From Caulobacter sp. NIBR2454 (lineage in GTDB: Bacteria; Pseudomonadota; Alphaproteobacteria; Caulobacterales; Caulobacteraceae), in NCBI RefSeq assembly GCF_027474405.1, contig NZ_CP114871.1, positions 2,923,001-2,987,000 of the forward strand: DNA of 64,000 bases. The letters run 5' to 3'. The notes below the pieces were generated by a model. That model searched no databases, had not been told where the DNA came from, and was given only the letters and a program-made list of their open reading frames with translations. Of this stretch, positions 50,709-59,587 are shown in pieces. Position 1 is the first letter of the stretch, and every line of letters starts with the position of its first letter. The position numbers and the translations under genes are program-made.

Positions 50709-52049
50709 ATGGCGCGCATGGATCAAAACCTACTCAATGACGTGATCGGCGCGGCCCTCAAGGCCGGAGCCGACGCCGCCGAAGCCGTCTTCGCCGAGCG
50801 CCAGTCCCTTTCCGTGAATGTCCGCATGGGCGATCTGGAGGAGGTGGAGCGCGAAGAGGCCCAGGACCTGGGCGTCCGCGTTTTCGTGGGCAAGCGTCAG
50901 GCGGTCGTCTCCGGCTCGGACCTGTCGAGCGAAGGACGGCGCAAGCTGATCGAGCGGGCCGTGGCCATGGCCCGCCTTGCGCCCGAAGATCCCTATGCCG
51001 GCTTCGCCCCGCAGGACCGGCTGGCCAAGGGACCACACGCCGACCTCGATCTGTATGACGCCTATGAGCCCTCGGCGGAGTCGCTGGAGGACCAGGCCCG
51101 CATCGCTGAGGCCGCCGCGCGCGCGGTCGAAGGCGTGACCAATTCCGACGGCGGTTCGGCCGCGTGGTCGGCGTCCAACTGGCTGATGGCCACCAGCGCG
51201 GGCTTCGTAGGCGATCACCGCGCCACCGGCTTTTCCCTGTCCGCCTCGGCCATCGCCGGCGAAGGCGCGGCCATGGAGCGGGGCGGCGAAGGCCGCAGCC
51301 TGCGCCATTCGGCCGATCTGCCCGCCGCCGACGCCATCGGGACCGAGGCTGGCCGTCGCGCCGCCGCCCGGCTGGGCGCACGCAAGATCGAGTCGACCAC
51401 CGCGCCGGTGATCTTCGAGAACCGTCTGGCCGTCTCCCTGCTCAGCCCGCTGATCGGCGCCATCTCCGGCCCCGCCGTGGCGCGCGGCGTGTCGTTCCTG
51501 AAGGACAAGCTAGGCCAGCAATTGTTCGCCAAGGGCGTCGACCTGATCGACGATCCGCATGTGGTGCGCGGCCTGGGCTCGTCGCCCTTCGACGATGAAG
51601 GCGTGCTCAACCGGCGCATGGCCCTGATCGAAGACGGCGTGCTGACCACGTGGCTGCTGAACAGCGCCGCCGCGCGCCAGCTGGGCATGGAGACCACCGG
51701 TCACGCCTCGCGCGGCCTCGCCGGGCCGCCAGGGGTTTCGACCTCGAACCTCACACTCCAGCCGGGAACCGACGACCTGGCCGCCCTGATGAAGGGCGCG
51801 AAATCGGGCCTGCTGGTCACCTCGATGTTCGGCCCGTCGTTGAACGGCAATACCGGCGACTGGTCGGTGGGCTGCTCGGGCGTGTGGTTCGACAACGGCG
51901 AGCCGGCCTATCCGGTCACTGAGATCACCGTCGCCGGCAACCTGATCGACATCTACGCGCGTCTGGTCCCCGGTTCGGACCTGGAAATCCGCGGCTCGGC
52001 CAATTCGCCGTCGCTGCTGGTCGACGGACTGGCGATCGCCGGTAAATGA
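50709..52049 (+). CDS. pmbA: TldD/PmbA family metallopeptidase PmbA
   Basis: 446 aa (438-450 typical). AALKAGADAAEAVFAERQSLSVNVRMGDLEEVEREEAQDLGVRVFVGKRQAVVSGSDLS is the conserved start; later FENRLAVSLLSPLIGAISGPAVARGVSFLKDKLGQQLF and the G-NG-x-TGDWSVGCSGVWFDNGE segment are PmbA-specific. Lacks the HExxxH of TldD, as expected for the partner subunit. TldD/PmbA processes peptides such as microcin B17 and CcdA. ATG 50709 or 50718 could be the start. Its stop overlaps the cysQ-like ATG. Confidence 0.92.
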   Translation: MARMDQNLLNDVIGAALKAGADAAEAVFAERQSLSVNVRMGDLEEVEREEAQDLGVRVFVGKRQAVVSGSDLSSEGRRKLIERAVAMARLAPEDPYAGFAPQDRLAKGPHADLDLYDAYEPSAESLEDQARIAEAAARAVEGVTNSDGGSAAWSASNWLMATSAGFVGDHRATGFSLSASAIAGEGAAMERGGEGRSLRHSADLPAADAIGTEAGRRAAARLGARKIESTTAPVIFENRLAVSLLSPLIGAISGPAVARGVSFLKDKLGQQLFAKGVDLIDDPHVVRGLGSSPFDDEGVLNRRMALIEDGVLTTWLLNSAAARQLGMETTGHASRGLAGPPGVSTSNLTLQPGTDDLAALMKGAKSGLLVTSMFGPSLNGNTGDWSVGCSGVWFDNGEPAYPVTEITVAGNLIDIYARLVPGSDLEIRGSANSPSLLVDGLAIAGK

Positions 52050-52828
52050 TCGAGGACCTCGCCCTCATCCGCACAGCGGCGCTGGAGGCGGGGAAGCTGG
52101 CGCTGGAGATGCGCGCGGCGGGCCTGAAGATCTGGAACAAGGAAGGCGGCTCGCCCGTCACCGACGCGGATCTGGCGGTGGACACGCTGCTGCGCGAACG
52201 CCTGCTGGCGGCGCGGCCGGACTACGGCTGGCTGTCCGAAGAGACGGTGGATGATCCCGAGCGCCTCGCGAGGCGGCGGCTGTTCTGCGTCGACCCCATC
52301 GATGGAACCGCCGCTTACCTGAAGGACAAGCCCTGGTTCAGCGTCTGCATCGCCGTGGTCGGCGACGGGGCGCCGGCCTGTGGGGTGGTCTATGCTCCGG
52401 CGCTGGACGAGATGTTCGAGGCCGTCGCCGGTCAAGGGGCGACCCTGAATGGCGGACAGATCCACGCCAGCGCGACCGCCGACCTGGAAAACAGCGCCAT
52501 GCTGGGCGATGCCCGCATGTTCGCCCACCCCGCCTGGCCGCAACCCTGGCCGCCCATGCGGATCGAAAGCCGCAACTCGGTGGCCTATCGCATGTGCCTG
52601 GTGGCCGACGGCCGGTTCGACGCCGCCGTCGCCCTGTCGCCCAAGAACGAATGGGACCTGGCGGCCGCCGATCTGATCGTGCGGGAAGCGGGCGGAATGG
52701 CCACCGACCATTTTGGCCGGCCCTTCACCTACAACGCGCCGATTCCGCAGGCGCCCAGCGTCATTTGCGCCGCGCCGACGCTTCACCCATTGATCCTTAA
52801 CCGGGTCGCGCATATCGGACGCGCGTAA
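52046..52828 (+). CDS. Inositol monophosphatase-family phosphatase (CysQ-like)
   Basis: 260 aa. Metal-binding motifs in order: GWLSEET (about residues 62-68), CVDPIDGTAAYLKDKPWFSVCIAV (DPIDGT, 89-94), and NEWDLAAADLIVREAGG (WDxAA). This places it in the FIG/IMP superfamily; the GTAAYLKD in place of GTxxFVxG favours the CysQ/3'-phosphoadenosine 5'-phosphate phosphatase branch over SuhB. ATGA overlap with pmbA; DUF4170 follows. Confidence 0.87.
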   Translation: MIEDLALIRTAALEAGKLALEMRAAGLKIWNKEGGSPVTDADLAVDTLLRERLLAARPDYGWLSEETVDDPERLARRRLFCVDPIDGTAAYLKDKPWFSVCIAVVGDGAPACGVVYAPALDEMFEAVAGQGATLNGGQIHASATADLENSAMLGDARMFAHPAWPQPWPPMRIESRNSVAYRMCLVADGRFDAAVALSPKNEWDLAAADLIVREAGGMATDHFGRPFTYNAPIPQAPSVICAAPTLHPLILNRVAHIGRA

Positions 52829-52866
52829 CTTCCAAATCCAGCCTCGACAAAGAAGGCATCTGCGCA

Positions 52867-53088
52867 ATGAGCGACAAACAACTCCTGCATATCGTCGTCG
52901 GCGGCGAACTGAAGGATGTGGCCGGCACCGAATTCCGCGACCTATCCCAGGTCGAATTCGTCGGCGCCTATCCCAACTACGAAGAAGCCCACAAGGCCTG
53001 GAAGGCGAAAGCCCAGGCGACTGTGGACAACGCCCACGCTCGCTACTTCATCATCCACGCCCACAAGCTGCTGGACCCCAGCCTCTAA
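52867..53088 (+). CDS. DUF4170 protein
   Basis: 73 aa. LLHIVVGGELKDVAGTEFRDLSQVEFVGAYPNYEEAHKAWKAKAQATVDNAHARYFIIHAHKLLDP matches the small alphaproteobacterial DUF4170 family, normally encoded next to cysQ-like and DUF374/waaA genes, as here. Cytoplasmic, no known function. It is 38 bp after the phosphatase gene; the convergent PTP gene ends 3 bp downstream. Confidence 0.92.
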   Translation: MSDKQLLHIVVGGELKDVAGTEFRDLSQVEFVGAYPNYEEAHKAWKAKAQATVDNAHARYFIIHAHKLLDPSL

Positions 53089-53091
53089 CAG

Positions 53092-53757
53092 CTACTCGCG
53101 CCGCAGCAGCTTTTCGGTCAGCACCGAGCCCAGCATGCCGGCGCGGAAATCGGCCTTCATCGAGACCGGGTCGTAGGCGTCGCTTTCGACCCACTCGGTG
53201 AAGGTCAGCCCCTTGGGCTCTCCATCCGTCAGATACCGCTCGAACACGTAGTCGAGCACCCCCGTCTTGCCCTGCTTCACGTGCAGGTAGCGCAGGGACA
53301 ACTCCTTCATGGCCTCGCGGATCGGCAGGCCAAGGCGATAGTGGGCGTAGAACACGCTCATGATCCCCGCCCGGTCCGCCCCGGACTTGCAGTGAATCAG
53401 GGCCGGATATTCGATAGTCTCGAACAGCGTCTTGGCGCCCAGCGCCCGCTCGCGGATCGGCGCCTCGCGGCTGGTGATGACGAAATCGACGAAGTTGAGC
53501 CCCAGCCGTTCGCAGGCGTCCTTCTCCAGGGCGTAGAACGAGCCGTCGTAGCCGCCGCGCAGGTTCACCACCGTCTTGATCCCCTGCTTTTTCCAGCGGG
53601 CGATCTGGAACGGCCAGGGCTGGTTGGTGCGCACCAGCTCGGGACTGACCCAATGGGCGTTCTGGAAACCGATGCGCAGGAAGGCGTGATCCTTCCACCA
53701 GTAGTCCCAATAGGCGCGCAGGCGGCCGCCGAAGCTGGAGAGGTCGTAAGCGGGCAA
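53092..53757 (-). CDS. Protein tyrosine phosphatase-like protein
   Basis: 221 aa. The P-loop LIHCKSGADRAGIMS carries the C-x5-R catalytic motif (HCKSGADR) with an upstream Asp-containing region (FVDFVITSREAP). The preceding FQIARWKKQGIKTVVNLRGG is the DSP/PTP-like KTVINLR strand. TTG start at 53757 is supported by AAGGAG seven bases upstream. Substrate unknown; neighbouring lipid A genes raise the possibility of a phosphorylated envelope substrate, but this is context only. Confidence 0.85.
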   Translation of the reverse strand: MPAYDLSSFGGRLRAYWDYWWKDHAFLRIGFQNAHWVSPELVRTNQPWPFQIARWKKQGIKTVVNLRGGYDGSFYALEKDACERLGLNFVDFVITSREAPIRERALGAKTLFETIEYPALIHCKSGADRAGIMSVFYAHYRLGLPIREAMKELSLRYLHVKQGKTGVLDYVFERYLTDGEPKGLTFTEWVESDAYDPVSMKADFRAGMLGSVLTEKLLRRE

Positions 53758-53858
53758 ACCGGCGCTCCTTCGTCAGGCGGCCTAAGTAGGGCCGCATTGG
53801 CCGGACAGCAAATGTCGCGTGCTTGACAGATTCCGCCACAAGGCCGACCCCTCCCGTG

Positions 53859-55640
53859 ATGACTGACGCCGCAGCGCCCGAGACGACCAACCGCGACCTG
53901 GCCCGGCGCGTGTTTGAAACCTACCTGCGTCCGCGCTGGCGAGGCCTGGCCGTAGCCGTCGGCTGCGCCGTGCTGGTGGCGATCCTGACCGGCGCCCTGG
54001 CCCAGGTATTGAACCCCGCCATCAACGATCTGCTGGTGACCCGCAAGCCGGGCGCGCTGGTGATCATACCGTTGACGATCGTGGTTCTGGCGCTGGGCCG
54101 CGCCGCCGCGCAGGTGGTTCAGGCCACTCTCGTGAACCGGATCGGCCACGGCATGGTGGGGGATGTGCAGACTGAACTGTTCGGCAAGCTGGTCCGCGCC
54201 GACCTCGCACGTCTGCGCGCCGCGCACTCCGGCCAGTTCGTCTCGTCCGTGCTCTATGACGCCGGCCTGATCCGCGAGGCGGCGACCAGCGGGATCGTCA
54301 ACTATACCCAGCACGCCCTGACCGTGGCGGCCATGGTCGTGGTCATGCTGATCAACGACTGGTCCCTGACCCTGATCGTCCTGCTGGCCGGGCCGATCGC
54401 CAGCGCGGTGATGCGCCGGTTTTCCAAGAAGACCACCAAGGCCGCCAAAGGGGCCATGGCCGAGACCTCCGCCCTGTCCACGGCCGTCATGGAAAGCCTG
54501 GACGGCGTGCGGGTGGTGAAGATCGAGAACCGCGAAGCCTTCGAGGAAGGCCGCGTCGCCGAGGTGATCCAACGCCGCCAGACCCACATCATCAAGGGCG
54601 CCAACGCCCGCGCCCAGGCCGCTCCTACCACCGAAGCCCTGATGACCATCATCACCGCCGGCGTCCTGGCCTATGCGGGCTGGCGCGCCAGCAGTGGGGC
54701 GATGAACGTCGGCGCCTTCACCGCCTTCCTGGTCGCCCTGGCCGCCGCGTCGCAGAGCCTGCGCCAGCTGGCCAACCTGCAGACCGTGATGGCCGAAGGC
54801 CTCACCGCCGGCCGCCGCCTGTTCTCGGCCCTGGATGTTGAGCCGGAGGTGCGCGACGCGCCCACCGCCGTCACCCTGGACGACAAGGGTCAGTTCTCGA
54901 TCACCTTCGAGAAGGTCAGCTTCGCCTATGGCAGCCACGCCAGCGCCCTGGACGGGGTCTCGCTGAAGGCCGCGCGGGGCGAGACCGTCGCCCTGGTCGG
55001 CCCGTCCGGCGGCGGCAAGAGCACCCTGCTGAACCTGATACCGCGCTTCTATGACGTGGGGGCGGGCCGGGTGACCATCGATGGGCGCGATATTCGCGAC
55101 TTCACCATGGCGTCCCTGCGCAGCCGCATCGGCCTGGTGACCCAGGAGCCGTTCCTGTTCGACGACACCATCCGCGCCAACATCGCCTACGCCCGGCCCG
55201 ACGCCACCCAGGCCGAGATCGAGGAAGCGGCCAGGCAGGCGGCGGCGCACGAGTTCATCGTCACCCTGGCCAATGGATATGACACCCGCGTTGGCGAGGC
55301 CGGCGCGCGCCTGTCCGGCGGCCAACGCCAGCGCATCGCCATCGCTCGCGCCTTCCTGAAGGACGCCCCCATCCTGCTGCTGGATGAGGCGACCAGCGCC
55401 CTCGATACCGAAAGCGAAGCCAAGGTCCAGGCGGCGCTGGAACGGCTAATGGCTGGGCGCACCACCCTGATGATCGCCCACCGCCTGTCCACCGTGCGCC
55501 ACGCCGACCGCATCTATGTCATCGACGCGGGCAAGGTGGTCGAGGAAGGGACCCACGTGTCCCTGGTCCGCCGCGGCGGCCTCTATTCGCGCCTGGCCCT
55601 GGCCCAGAACCTGGACGCCGCGCCGGAGCCCCAAGGTTGA
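53859..55640 (+). CDS. ABC transporter, fused permease and ATPase (MsbA-like)
   Basis: About 593 aa half-transporter. Six transmembrane helices (first VAVGCAVLVAILTGALAQVLN), then the nucleotide-binding domain: Walker A GPSGGGKST, Q-loop TQEPFLF, signature LSGGQRQRIAIARA, Walker B ILLLDEATSALD, H-loop IAHRLSTV. The position at the head of a DUF374-CDF-waaA-lpxK unit suggests lipid A export (MsbA). ATG 53859 or GTG 53856 could start; an upstream TTG at 53823 is unlikely. Overlaps the DUF374 start. Confidence 0.9.
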   Translation: MTDAAAPETTNRDLARRVFETYLRPRWRGLAVAVGCAVLVAILTGALAQVLNPAINDLLVTRKPGALVIIPLTIVVLALGRAAAQVVQATLVNRIGHGMVGDVQTELFGKLVRADLARLRAAHSGQFVSSVLYDAGLIREAATSGIVNYTQHALTVAAMVVVMLINDWSLTLIVLLAGPIASAVMRRFSKKTTKAAKGAMAETSALSTAVMESLDGVRVVKIENREAFEEGRVAEVIQRRQTHIIKGANARAQAAPTTEALMTIITAGVLAYAGWRASSGAMNVGAFTAFLVALAAASQSLRQLANLQTVMAEGLTAGRRLFSALDVEPEVRDAPTAVTLDDKGQFSITFEKVSFAYGSHASALDGVSLKAARGETVALVGPSGGGKSTLLNLIPRFYDVGAGRVTIDGRDIRDFTMASLRSRIGLVTQEPFLFDDTIRANIAYARPDATQAEIEEAARQAAAHEFIVTLANGYDTRVGEAGARLSGGQRQRIAIARAFLKDAPILLLDEATSALDTESEAKVQAALERLMAGRTTLMIAHRLSTVRHADRIYVIDAGKVVEEGTHVSLVRRGGLYSRLALAQNLDAAPEPQG

Positions 55641-56335
55641 GGCCCCTGCGCAATCCGGTCGTGGTCCGCATCCTGGCCGCGATCTTCGCCGGCTACATGC
55701 GTCTCGTCTTCGCCACCCTGCGCTGGAGCCGCGAAGGCCAGGAGGTGGCTGACGCGGTGGCCGCCCGGAACGGCGAGACCGGCCTGATCCTTTGTTTCTG
55801 GCACGCCCGCATACCCATCGCGCCGCCGGCGTGGCCGCCGTCTCCCGAGCGTCAGCCGATGCGGGCCTTGATATCGCAATCGGCCGACGGCGAGTTCATC
55901 GCCCAAGCCGTGGAGCGTATCGGCTTTCCCGCCATTCGTGGTTCGTCGAAGAAGAAGAGCGATCCGGCCAAGAACAAGGGCGGCGAACAGGCCCTGCGCG
56001 AGATGGTCCAGTGGGTGCGCGACGGCGGCGGGATGGCGGTCACCCCCGATGGTCCTCGCGGTCCGGCGGAGGTCATGCAGCTGGGCGTCGGCGCGCTGGC
56101 CCGCATGACAGGCGCTCCGGTTCTGCTGCTGGGCGTGGCCTGCGAGCCCTGCCTGCGGCTGGGGACCTGGGACGGGACGATCCTGCCTTTGCCCTTCGCT
56201 CGTGCGGCGATGGTGTGGGACGGCCCCTTCGCGCCCGCGCGAAAGGACAACGACGCCGACCTGGTCGCTGACTGGGGCGCACGCCTGACCGCGGTCACGC
56301 AACGGGCCGAGGCGATACTGGCGAACCGCCCCTGA
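55637..56335 (+). CDS. DUF374 lysophospholipid acyltransferase-like protein
   Basis: 232 aa, TTG start overlapping the ABC gene stop. LILCFWHARIPIAP matches the DUF374 acyltransferase-like motif in which a His replaces the HX4D start; VERIGFPAIRGSSKKKSDPAKNKGGEQALREMV and GMAVTPDGPRGPAEVMQLGVGALARMTGAPVLLLGVA are strongly conserved in the family. It is usually encoded beside waaA in alphaproteobacteria and is thought to act in lipid A or related acylation. One N-terminal hydrophobic segment is present. Confidence 0.88.
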   Translation: MRPLRNPVVVRILAAIFAGYMRLVFATLRWSREGQEVADAVAARNGETGLILCFWHARIPIAPPAWPPSPERQPMRALISQSADGEFIAQAVERIGFPAIRGSSKKKSDPAKNKGGEQALREMVQWVRDGGGMAVTPDGPRGPAEVMQLGVGALARMTGAPVLLLGVACEPCLRLGTWDGTILPLPFARAAMVWDGPFAPARKDNDADLVADWGARLTAVTQRAEAILANRP

Positions 56336-56343
56336 CTCGTGGG

Positions 56344-57324
56344 ATGAAGGCGACCATGGGCCACGATCACCATCACGGACACAACCATCAACACGGGCAC
56401 GGCCATGACCACGGGCACAGCCATGCCCACGGTCACCATCATCACGCCCCGACAGACTTTGGCCGCGCCTTCGCCATCGGCGTCGCGCTGAACCTGGCGT
56501 TCGTGATCGTGGAGGCGGCGGCGGGACTCTGGACCAACTCCCTCGCCCTTCTGGCGGACGCCGGGCACAACCTGTCCGACGTTCTGGGCCTGATCCTAGC
56601 CTGGGTGGCGGTCGAGCTGGCCAAGCGCGCGCCGACCGCGCGCCGCACCTATGGACTGCGCAAGGGCACCATCCTGGCGTCGCTGGCCAACGCCGCGACC
56701 CTGATCTTCGCGATCGGGGCCATCGCCTGGGAGGCGGTGCGTCGCTTCTCTGACCCACAACCGATCGAGGCCGGCCCGGTCATGGTGGTGGCCGCCATCG
56801 GGGTGGCGATCAACACCGGCACGGCCCTGATGTTCATGAAAGGCAGCAAGGGCGACCTGAATATCCGCGGCGCCTTCCTGCACATGGCCGCCGACGCCGC
56901 CGTCTCCGCCGGGGTGATCGTGGCCGCCCTGGTCATGAGCGTGACCAGCTGGGTCTGGATCGACCCCGTCGTAAGCTTGGTGATCGTGCTGGTCATTCTG
57001 CTCGGCACCTGGGGCCTGTTGCGCGACAGCCTCGACCTCGCCCTGGACGCCGCTCCGCGCGATATCGACCCCACGGCTGTCCGCGCCTGGCTGGAGAGCC
57101 TGCCTGGCGTGACGGAGGTGCATGACCTGCACATCTGGGCCTTGAGCACGACCGAGACAGCGCTGACCGCGCACATCACGAGGCCGGAGGGCGATGACGG
57201 CGACACCTTCCTGCACGAAGCCTGCTCCGGCCTGAACAACAAGTTCCGCATCGGCCACGCAACCCTGCAGGTGGAGCGCGGCGGCGCGGTGGACTGCCGC
57301 CTGGCCCCGGCGCACGTGGTTTGA
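56344..57324 (+). CDS. Cation diffusion facilitator (zinc/cobalt-type) transporter
   Basis: 326 aa. A very His-rich N terminus (about 20 His in the first 35 residues, as HGHDHGHSHAHGHHHH) precedes the CDF domain with six helices. The metal site is seen in LALLADAGHNLSDVLGLIL (HxxxD, TM2) and FLHMAADAAVSAGVIVAAL (HxxxD, TM5). The C-terminal cytoplasmic domain follows (VTEVHDLHIWALSTTETALTAHI). It exports divalent metal, probably zinc. It is embedded between DUF374 and waaA with short gaps and a TTGA overlap, which is unusual. ATG 56344 or 56359. Confidence 0.92.
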   Translation: MKATMGHDHHHGHNHQHGHGHDHGHSHAHGHHHHAPTDFGRAFAIGVALNLAFVIVEAAAGLWTNSLALLADAGHNLSDVLGLILAWVAVELAKRAPTARRTYGLRKGTILASLANAATLIFAIGAIAWEAVRRFSDPQPIEAGPVMVVAAIGVAINTGTALMFMKGSKGDLNIRGAFLHMAADAAVSAGVIVAALVMSVTSWVWIDPVVSLVIVLVILLGTWGLLRDSLDLALDAAPRDIDPTAVRAWLESLPGVTEVHDLHIWALSTTETALTAHITRPEGDDGDTFLHEACSGLNNKFRIGHATLQVERGGAVDCRLAPAHVV

Positions 57325-58580
57325 GCGCGTCCCGACACCTGCGTCTGTACCGTGCCGCGACCGGTCTTCTTGAGCCCGTCGCGCCGCTGGTGCTGCGGGC
57401 GCGCACCCTGCGCGGCAAGGAGGACTCCGGTCGCCTTGGTGAGCGCCTGGGCCGAGCCAGCGTCGCCCGCCCGGACGGCAAGCTGGTCTGGCTGCACGGC
57501 GCCAGCGTGGGCGAGAGCCTGTCGCTGCTGCCGCTGATCGAAGGCCTGCGCAAGGCGCGGCCGGACCTGTCGATCCTCGTCACCTCCGGCACCGCAACCT
57601 CGGCGGCCATGCTGCGTATGCGCCTGCCAGAAGGCGTGATCCATCAGTTCATTCCGGTGGACGCGCCCAAGGCTGTCTCCCGCTTCCTCGATCACTGGCG
57701 GCCGTCGCTGGGCGTGTTCGTCGAGAGCGAGTTGTGGCCCAACCTGATCACCCAGGCCGACGCGCGGAAGATCCGCCTGGCCCTGGTCTCGGCCCGCGTG
57801 ACCGAGAAGAGCGCCGCCGGCTGGCGCAAGGCGCCAGACATGGCGCGCGAACTGATCGGGGCGTTCAGCCTGGTCCTGGCGCAGGATGACCTGACCGCAA
57901 GCCGCCTGGGCGAGTTTGGGGCCAGCGACGATGGCCGCCTGAACCTCAAGCTGGTGGGCGCGCCCCTGCCGGCCGACGAGGCGGAGCTGAAAAAGCTCAA
58001 GAAAGCTGTCGGCAAGCGGCCGGTGCTGCTCGCCGCCTCGACCCACCCGGGTGAGGACGAGATCATTCTCACCGCGTTCAAATCCCTGGGCGGCGACGCC
58101 CTGTTGATCCTGGTTCCGCGCCATGTGGAACGGGCCAACGCCATCATCGAACTGGCCCGCGAGCGCGGCTTCGCGGTCGGCAAGCGCAGCGCGGGCGACC
58201 TGCTCGGGACCGACCCGATCTATGTGGCCGATACCCTGGGCGAGCTTGGCCTGTGGTTCCGCATGGCGCGCGGAGCCTTCATCGGCGGCAGCCTGATCGA
58301 GGGACCTGGCGGCCACAATCCAGTGGAGCCGGCGCAGCTCGGCTGCCCGGCGATCACCGGGCCGTTCGTGGATAATTGGCGGTCGGTCTATTCGCCGCTG
58401 GTCAAGAACGGCGTGGCCACGGTGGTCCGCACCGCCAACGATCTGACCGCCGCCTTCTACGCCCTGCTCAAGGAGCCGAAGATGGCCAAGGCGCGCGCCG
58501 AGCGGGCCCTGGCCATGATCGGCGACGAGCGCGAGGTGCTGGAGGCCGCCGTCCGCCGCCTGGCCATGCAGGTCCCATGA
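57321..58580 (+). CDS. waaA: 3-deoxy-D-manno-octulosonic acid (Kdo) transferase
   Basis: 419 aa GT30 enzyme. LVWLHGASVGESLSLLPLI (acceptor/catalytic Glu near residue 60), VFVESELWPNLI, and the donor-binding IGGSLIEGPGGHNPVEPAQLGCPAITGP are the family signatures. A short N-terminal membrane-anchoring segment is present. It attaches Kdo to lipid IVA. TTG start overlaps the CDF stop (TTGA), and the lpxK ATG overlaps its stop, giving a coupled CDF-waaA-lpxK unit. Confidence 0.94.
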   Translation: MSASRHLRLYRAATGLLEPVAPLVLRARTLRGKEDSGRLGERLGRASVARPDGKLVWLHGASVGESLSLLPLIEGLRKARPDLSILVTSGTATSAAMLRMRLPEGVIHQFIPVDAPKAVSRFLDHWRPSLGVFVESELWPNLITQADARKIRLALVSARVTEKSAAGWRKAPDMARELIGAFSLVLAQDDLTASRLGEFGASDDGRLNLKLVGAPLPADEAELKKLKKAVGKRPVLLAASTHPGEDEIILTAFKSLGGDALLILVPRHVERANAIIELARERGFAVGKRSAGDLLGTDPIYVADTLGELGLWFRMARGAFIGGSLIEGPGGHNPVEPAQLGCPAITGPFVDNWRSVYSPLVKNGVATVVRTANDLTAAFYALLKEPKMAKARAERALAMIGDEREVLEAAVRRLAMQVP

Positions 58581-59587
58581 AGCTATCGACGCCCCGCTGG
58601 TGGTACGTGCGTGAACGCCCGCCCATGCGTGTGACGCGGGCGGTGCTGACGCCAATCTCCTGGATCTGGGCGGCGGTGACGGCGCGCAAGATCGCCGACG
58701 CCTCGCCCGTCGATCCGGGCGTCCCGGTCATCTGCGTGGGCAACCTGACGGTCGGCGGCGTCGGCAAGACGCCTATTGTCCGCGAGATCGCTCGACTGCT
58801 GAAGGCCCGAGGCGTGGAGGCTCACGGCCTTTCTCGCGGTTATGGCGGAAAGCTGGCCGGGCCGGCTCGCGTGGATTGCACCCGCCATACCGCCGCCGAT
58901 GTGGGCGATGAGCCCCTGATGCTGGCGGGGGATATGCCCTTTTGGATCGCCCGCGACCGCCCGGCGGGCGCCAAGGCCGCCGCCGAGGCTGGCGCGAAGG
59001 TCGTGGTCATGGATGACGGCCACCAGAACCCCTCCCTGAAGAAGACCCTGTCGTTGGTCGTGGTCGATGGTGAGACCCGCAACGGTGAGTGGCCCTTTGG
59101 CGACGGGGCGGTGTTTCCTGCTGGGCCGATGCGCGAGCCGTTGAAGGCGGGGCTCGCCCGCGCGGATTCGGTCGTCGTCCTGCTACCTGTCGACCTGCCC
59201 GCCGCTAATCCCGAGCTTCTGGCGCTTTTCGAGGGAAGGCCCGTGTTCGTCGCACGGTTGGAGCCGGCGGCTCCGCCCCCGACCGGACCGCAGGTGGGCT
59301 TCGCGGGAGTCGGCAAGCCGTGGAAGGTTGAGCGCGCCCTGGTCGCGGCCGGCTGTGACCTGAAGGATTTCGCGCCGTTCCCGGATCATGGCGCCTATGA
59401 CGAGGCCACGCTCGAGGCCCTGGCTCGCCGCGCCGAGGATTTCGAAGCCGGCCTGGTGACGACCGAAAAGGATTGGGTGCGCCTGCCAGCCGAATGGCGG
59501 GCTCGCATCAAGGCCTGGCCGGTGCGAGCCAGGTTCGAGGACGAAGCGGCGATCAGCGCCATGCTGACCGCCGCCGTCGCGTCCTAG
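58577..59587 (+). CDS. lpxK: Tetraacyldisaccharide 4'-kinase
   Basis: 336 aa. The Walker A region VICVGNLTVGGVGKTPIV (about residues 51-68), GLSRGYGG, DEPLMLA and VVVMDDGHQNPSLKKTLSLVVVDG match LpxK; VTTEKDWVRLP near the C terminus is the conserved TxKDxVKL motif. It phosphorylates the 4' position of the lipid A disaccharide. An N-terminal membrane-association segment is present. ATG overlaps the waaA TGA; the stop shares a CTAG with the convergent amidohydrolase gene. Confidence 0.94.
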   Translation: MKLSTPRWWYVRERPPMRVTRAVLTPISWIWAAVTARKIADASPVDPGVPVICVGNLTVGGVGKTPIVREIARLLKARGVEAHGLSRGYGGKLAGPARVDCTRHTAADVGDEPLMLAGDMPFWIARDRPAGAKAAAEAGAKVVVMDDGHQNPSLKKTLSLVVVDGETRNGEWPFGDGAVFPAGPMREPLKAGLARADSVVVLLPVDLPAANPELLALFEGRPVFVARLEPAAPPPTGPQVGFAGVGKPWKVERALVAAGCDLKDFAPFPDHGAYDEATLEALARRAEDFEAGLVTTEKDWVRLPAEWRARIKAWPVRARFEDEAAISAMLTAAVAS

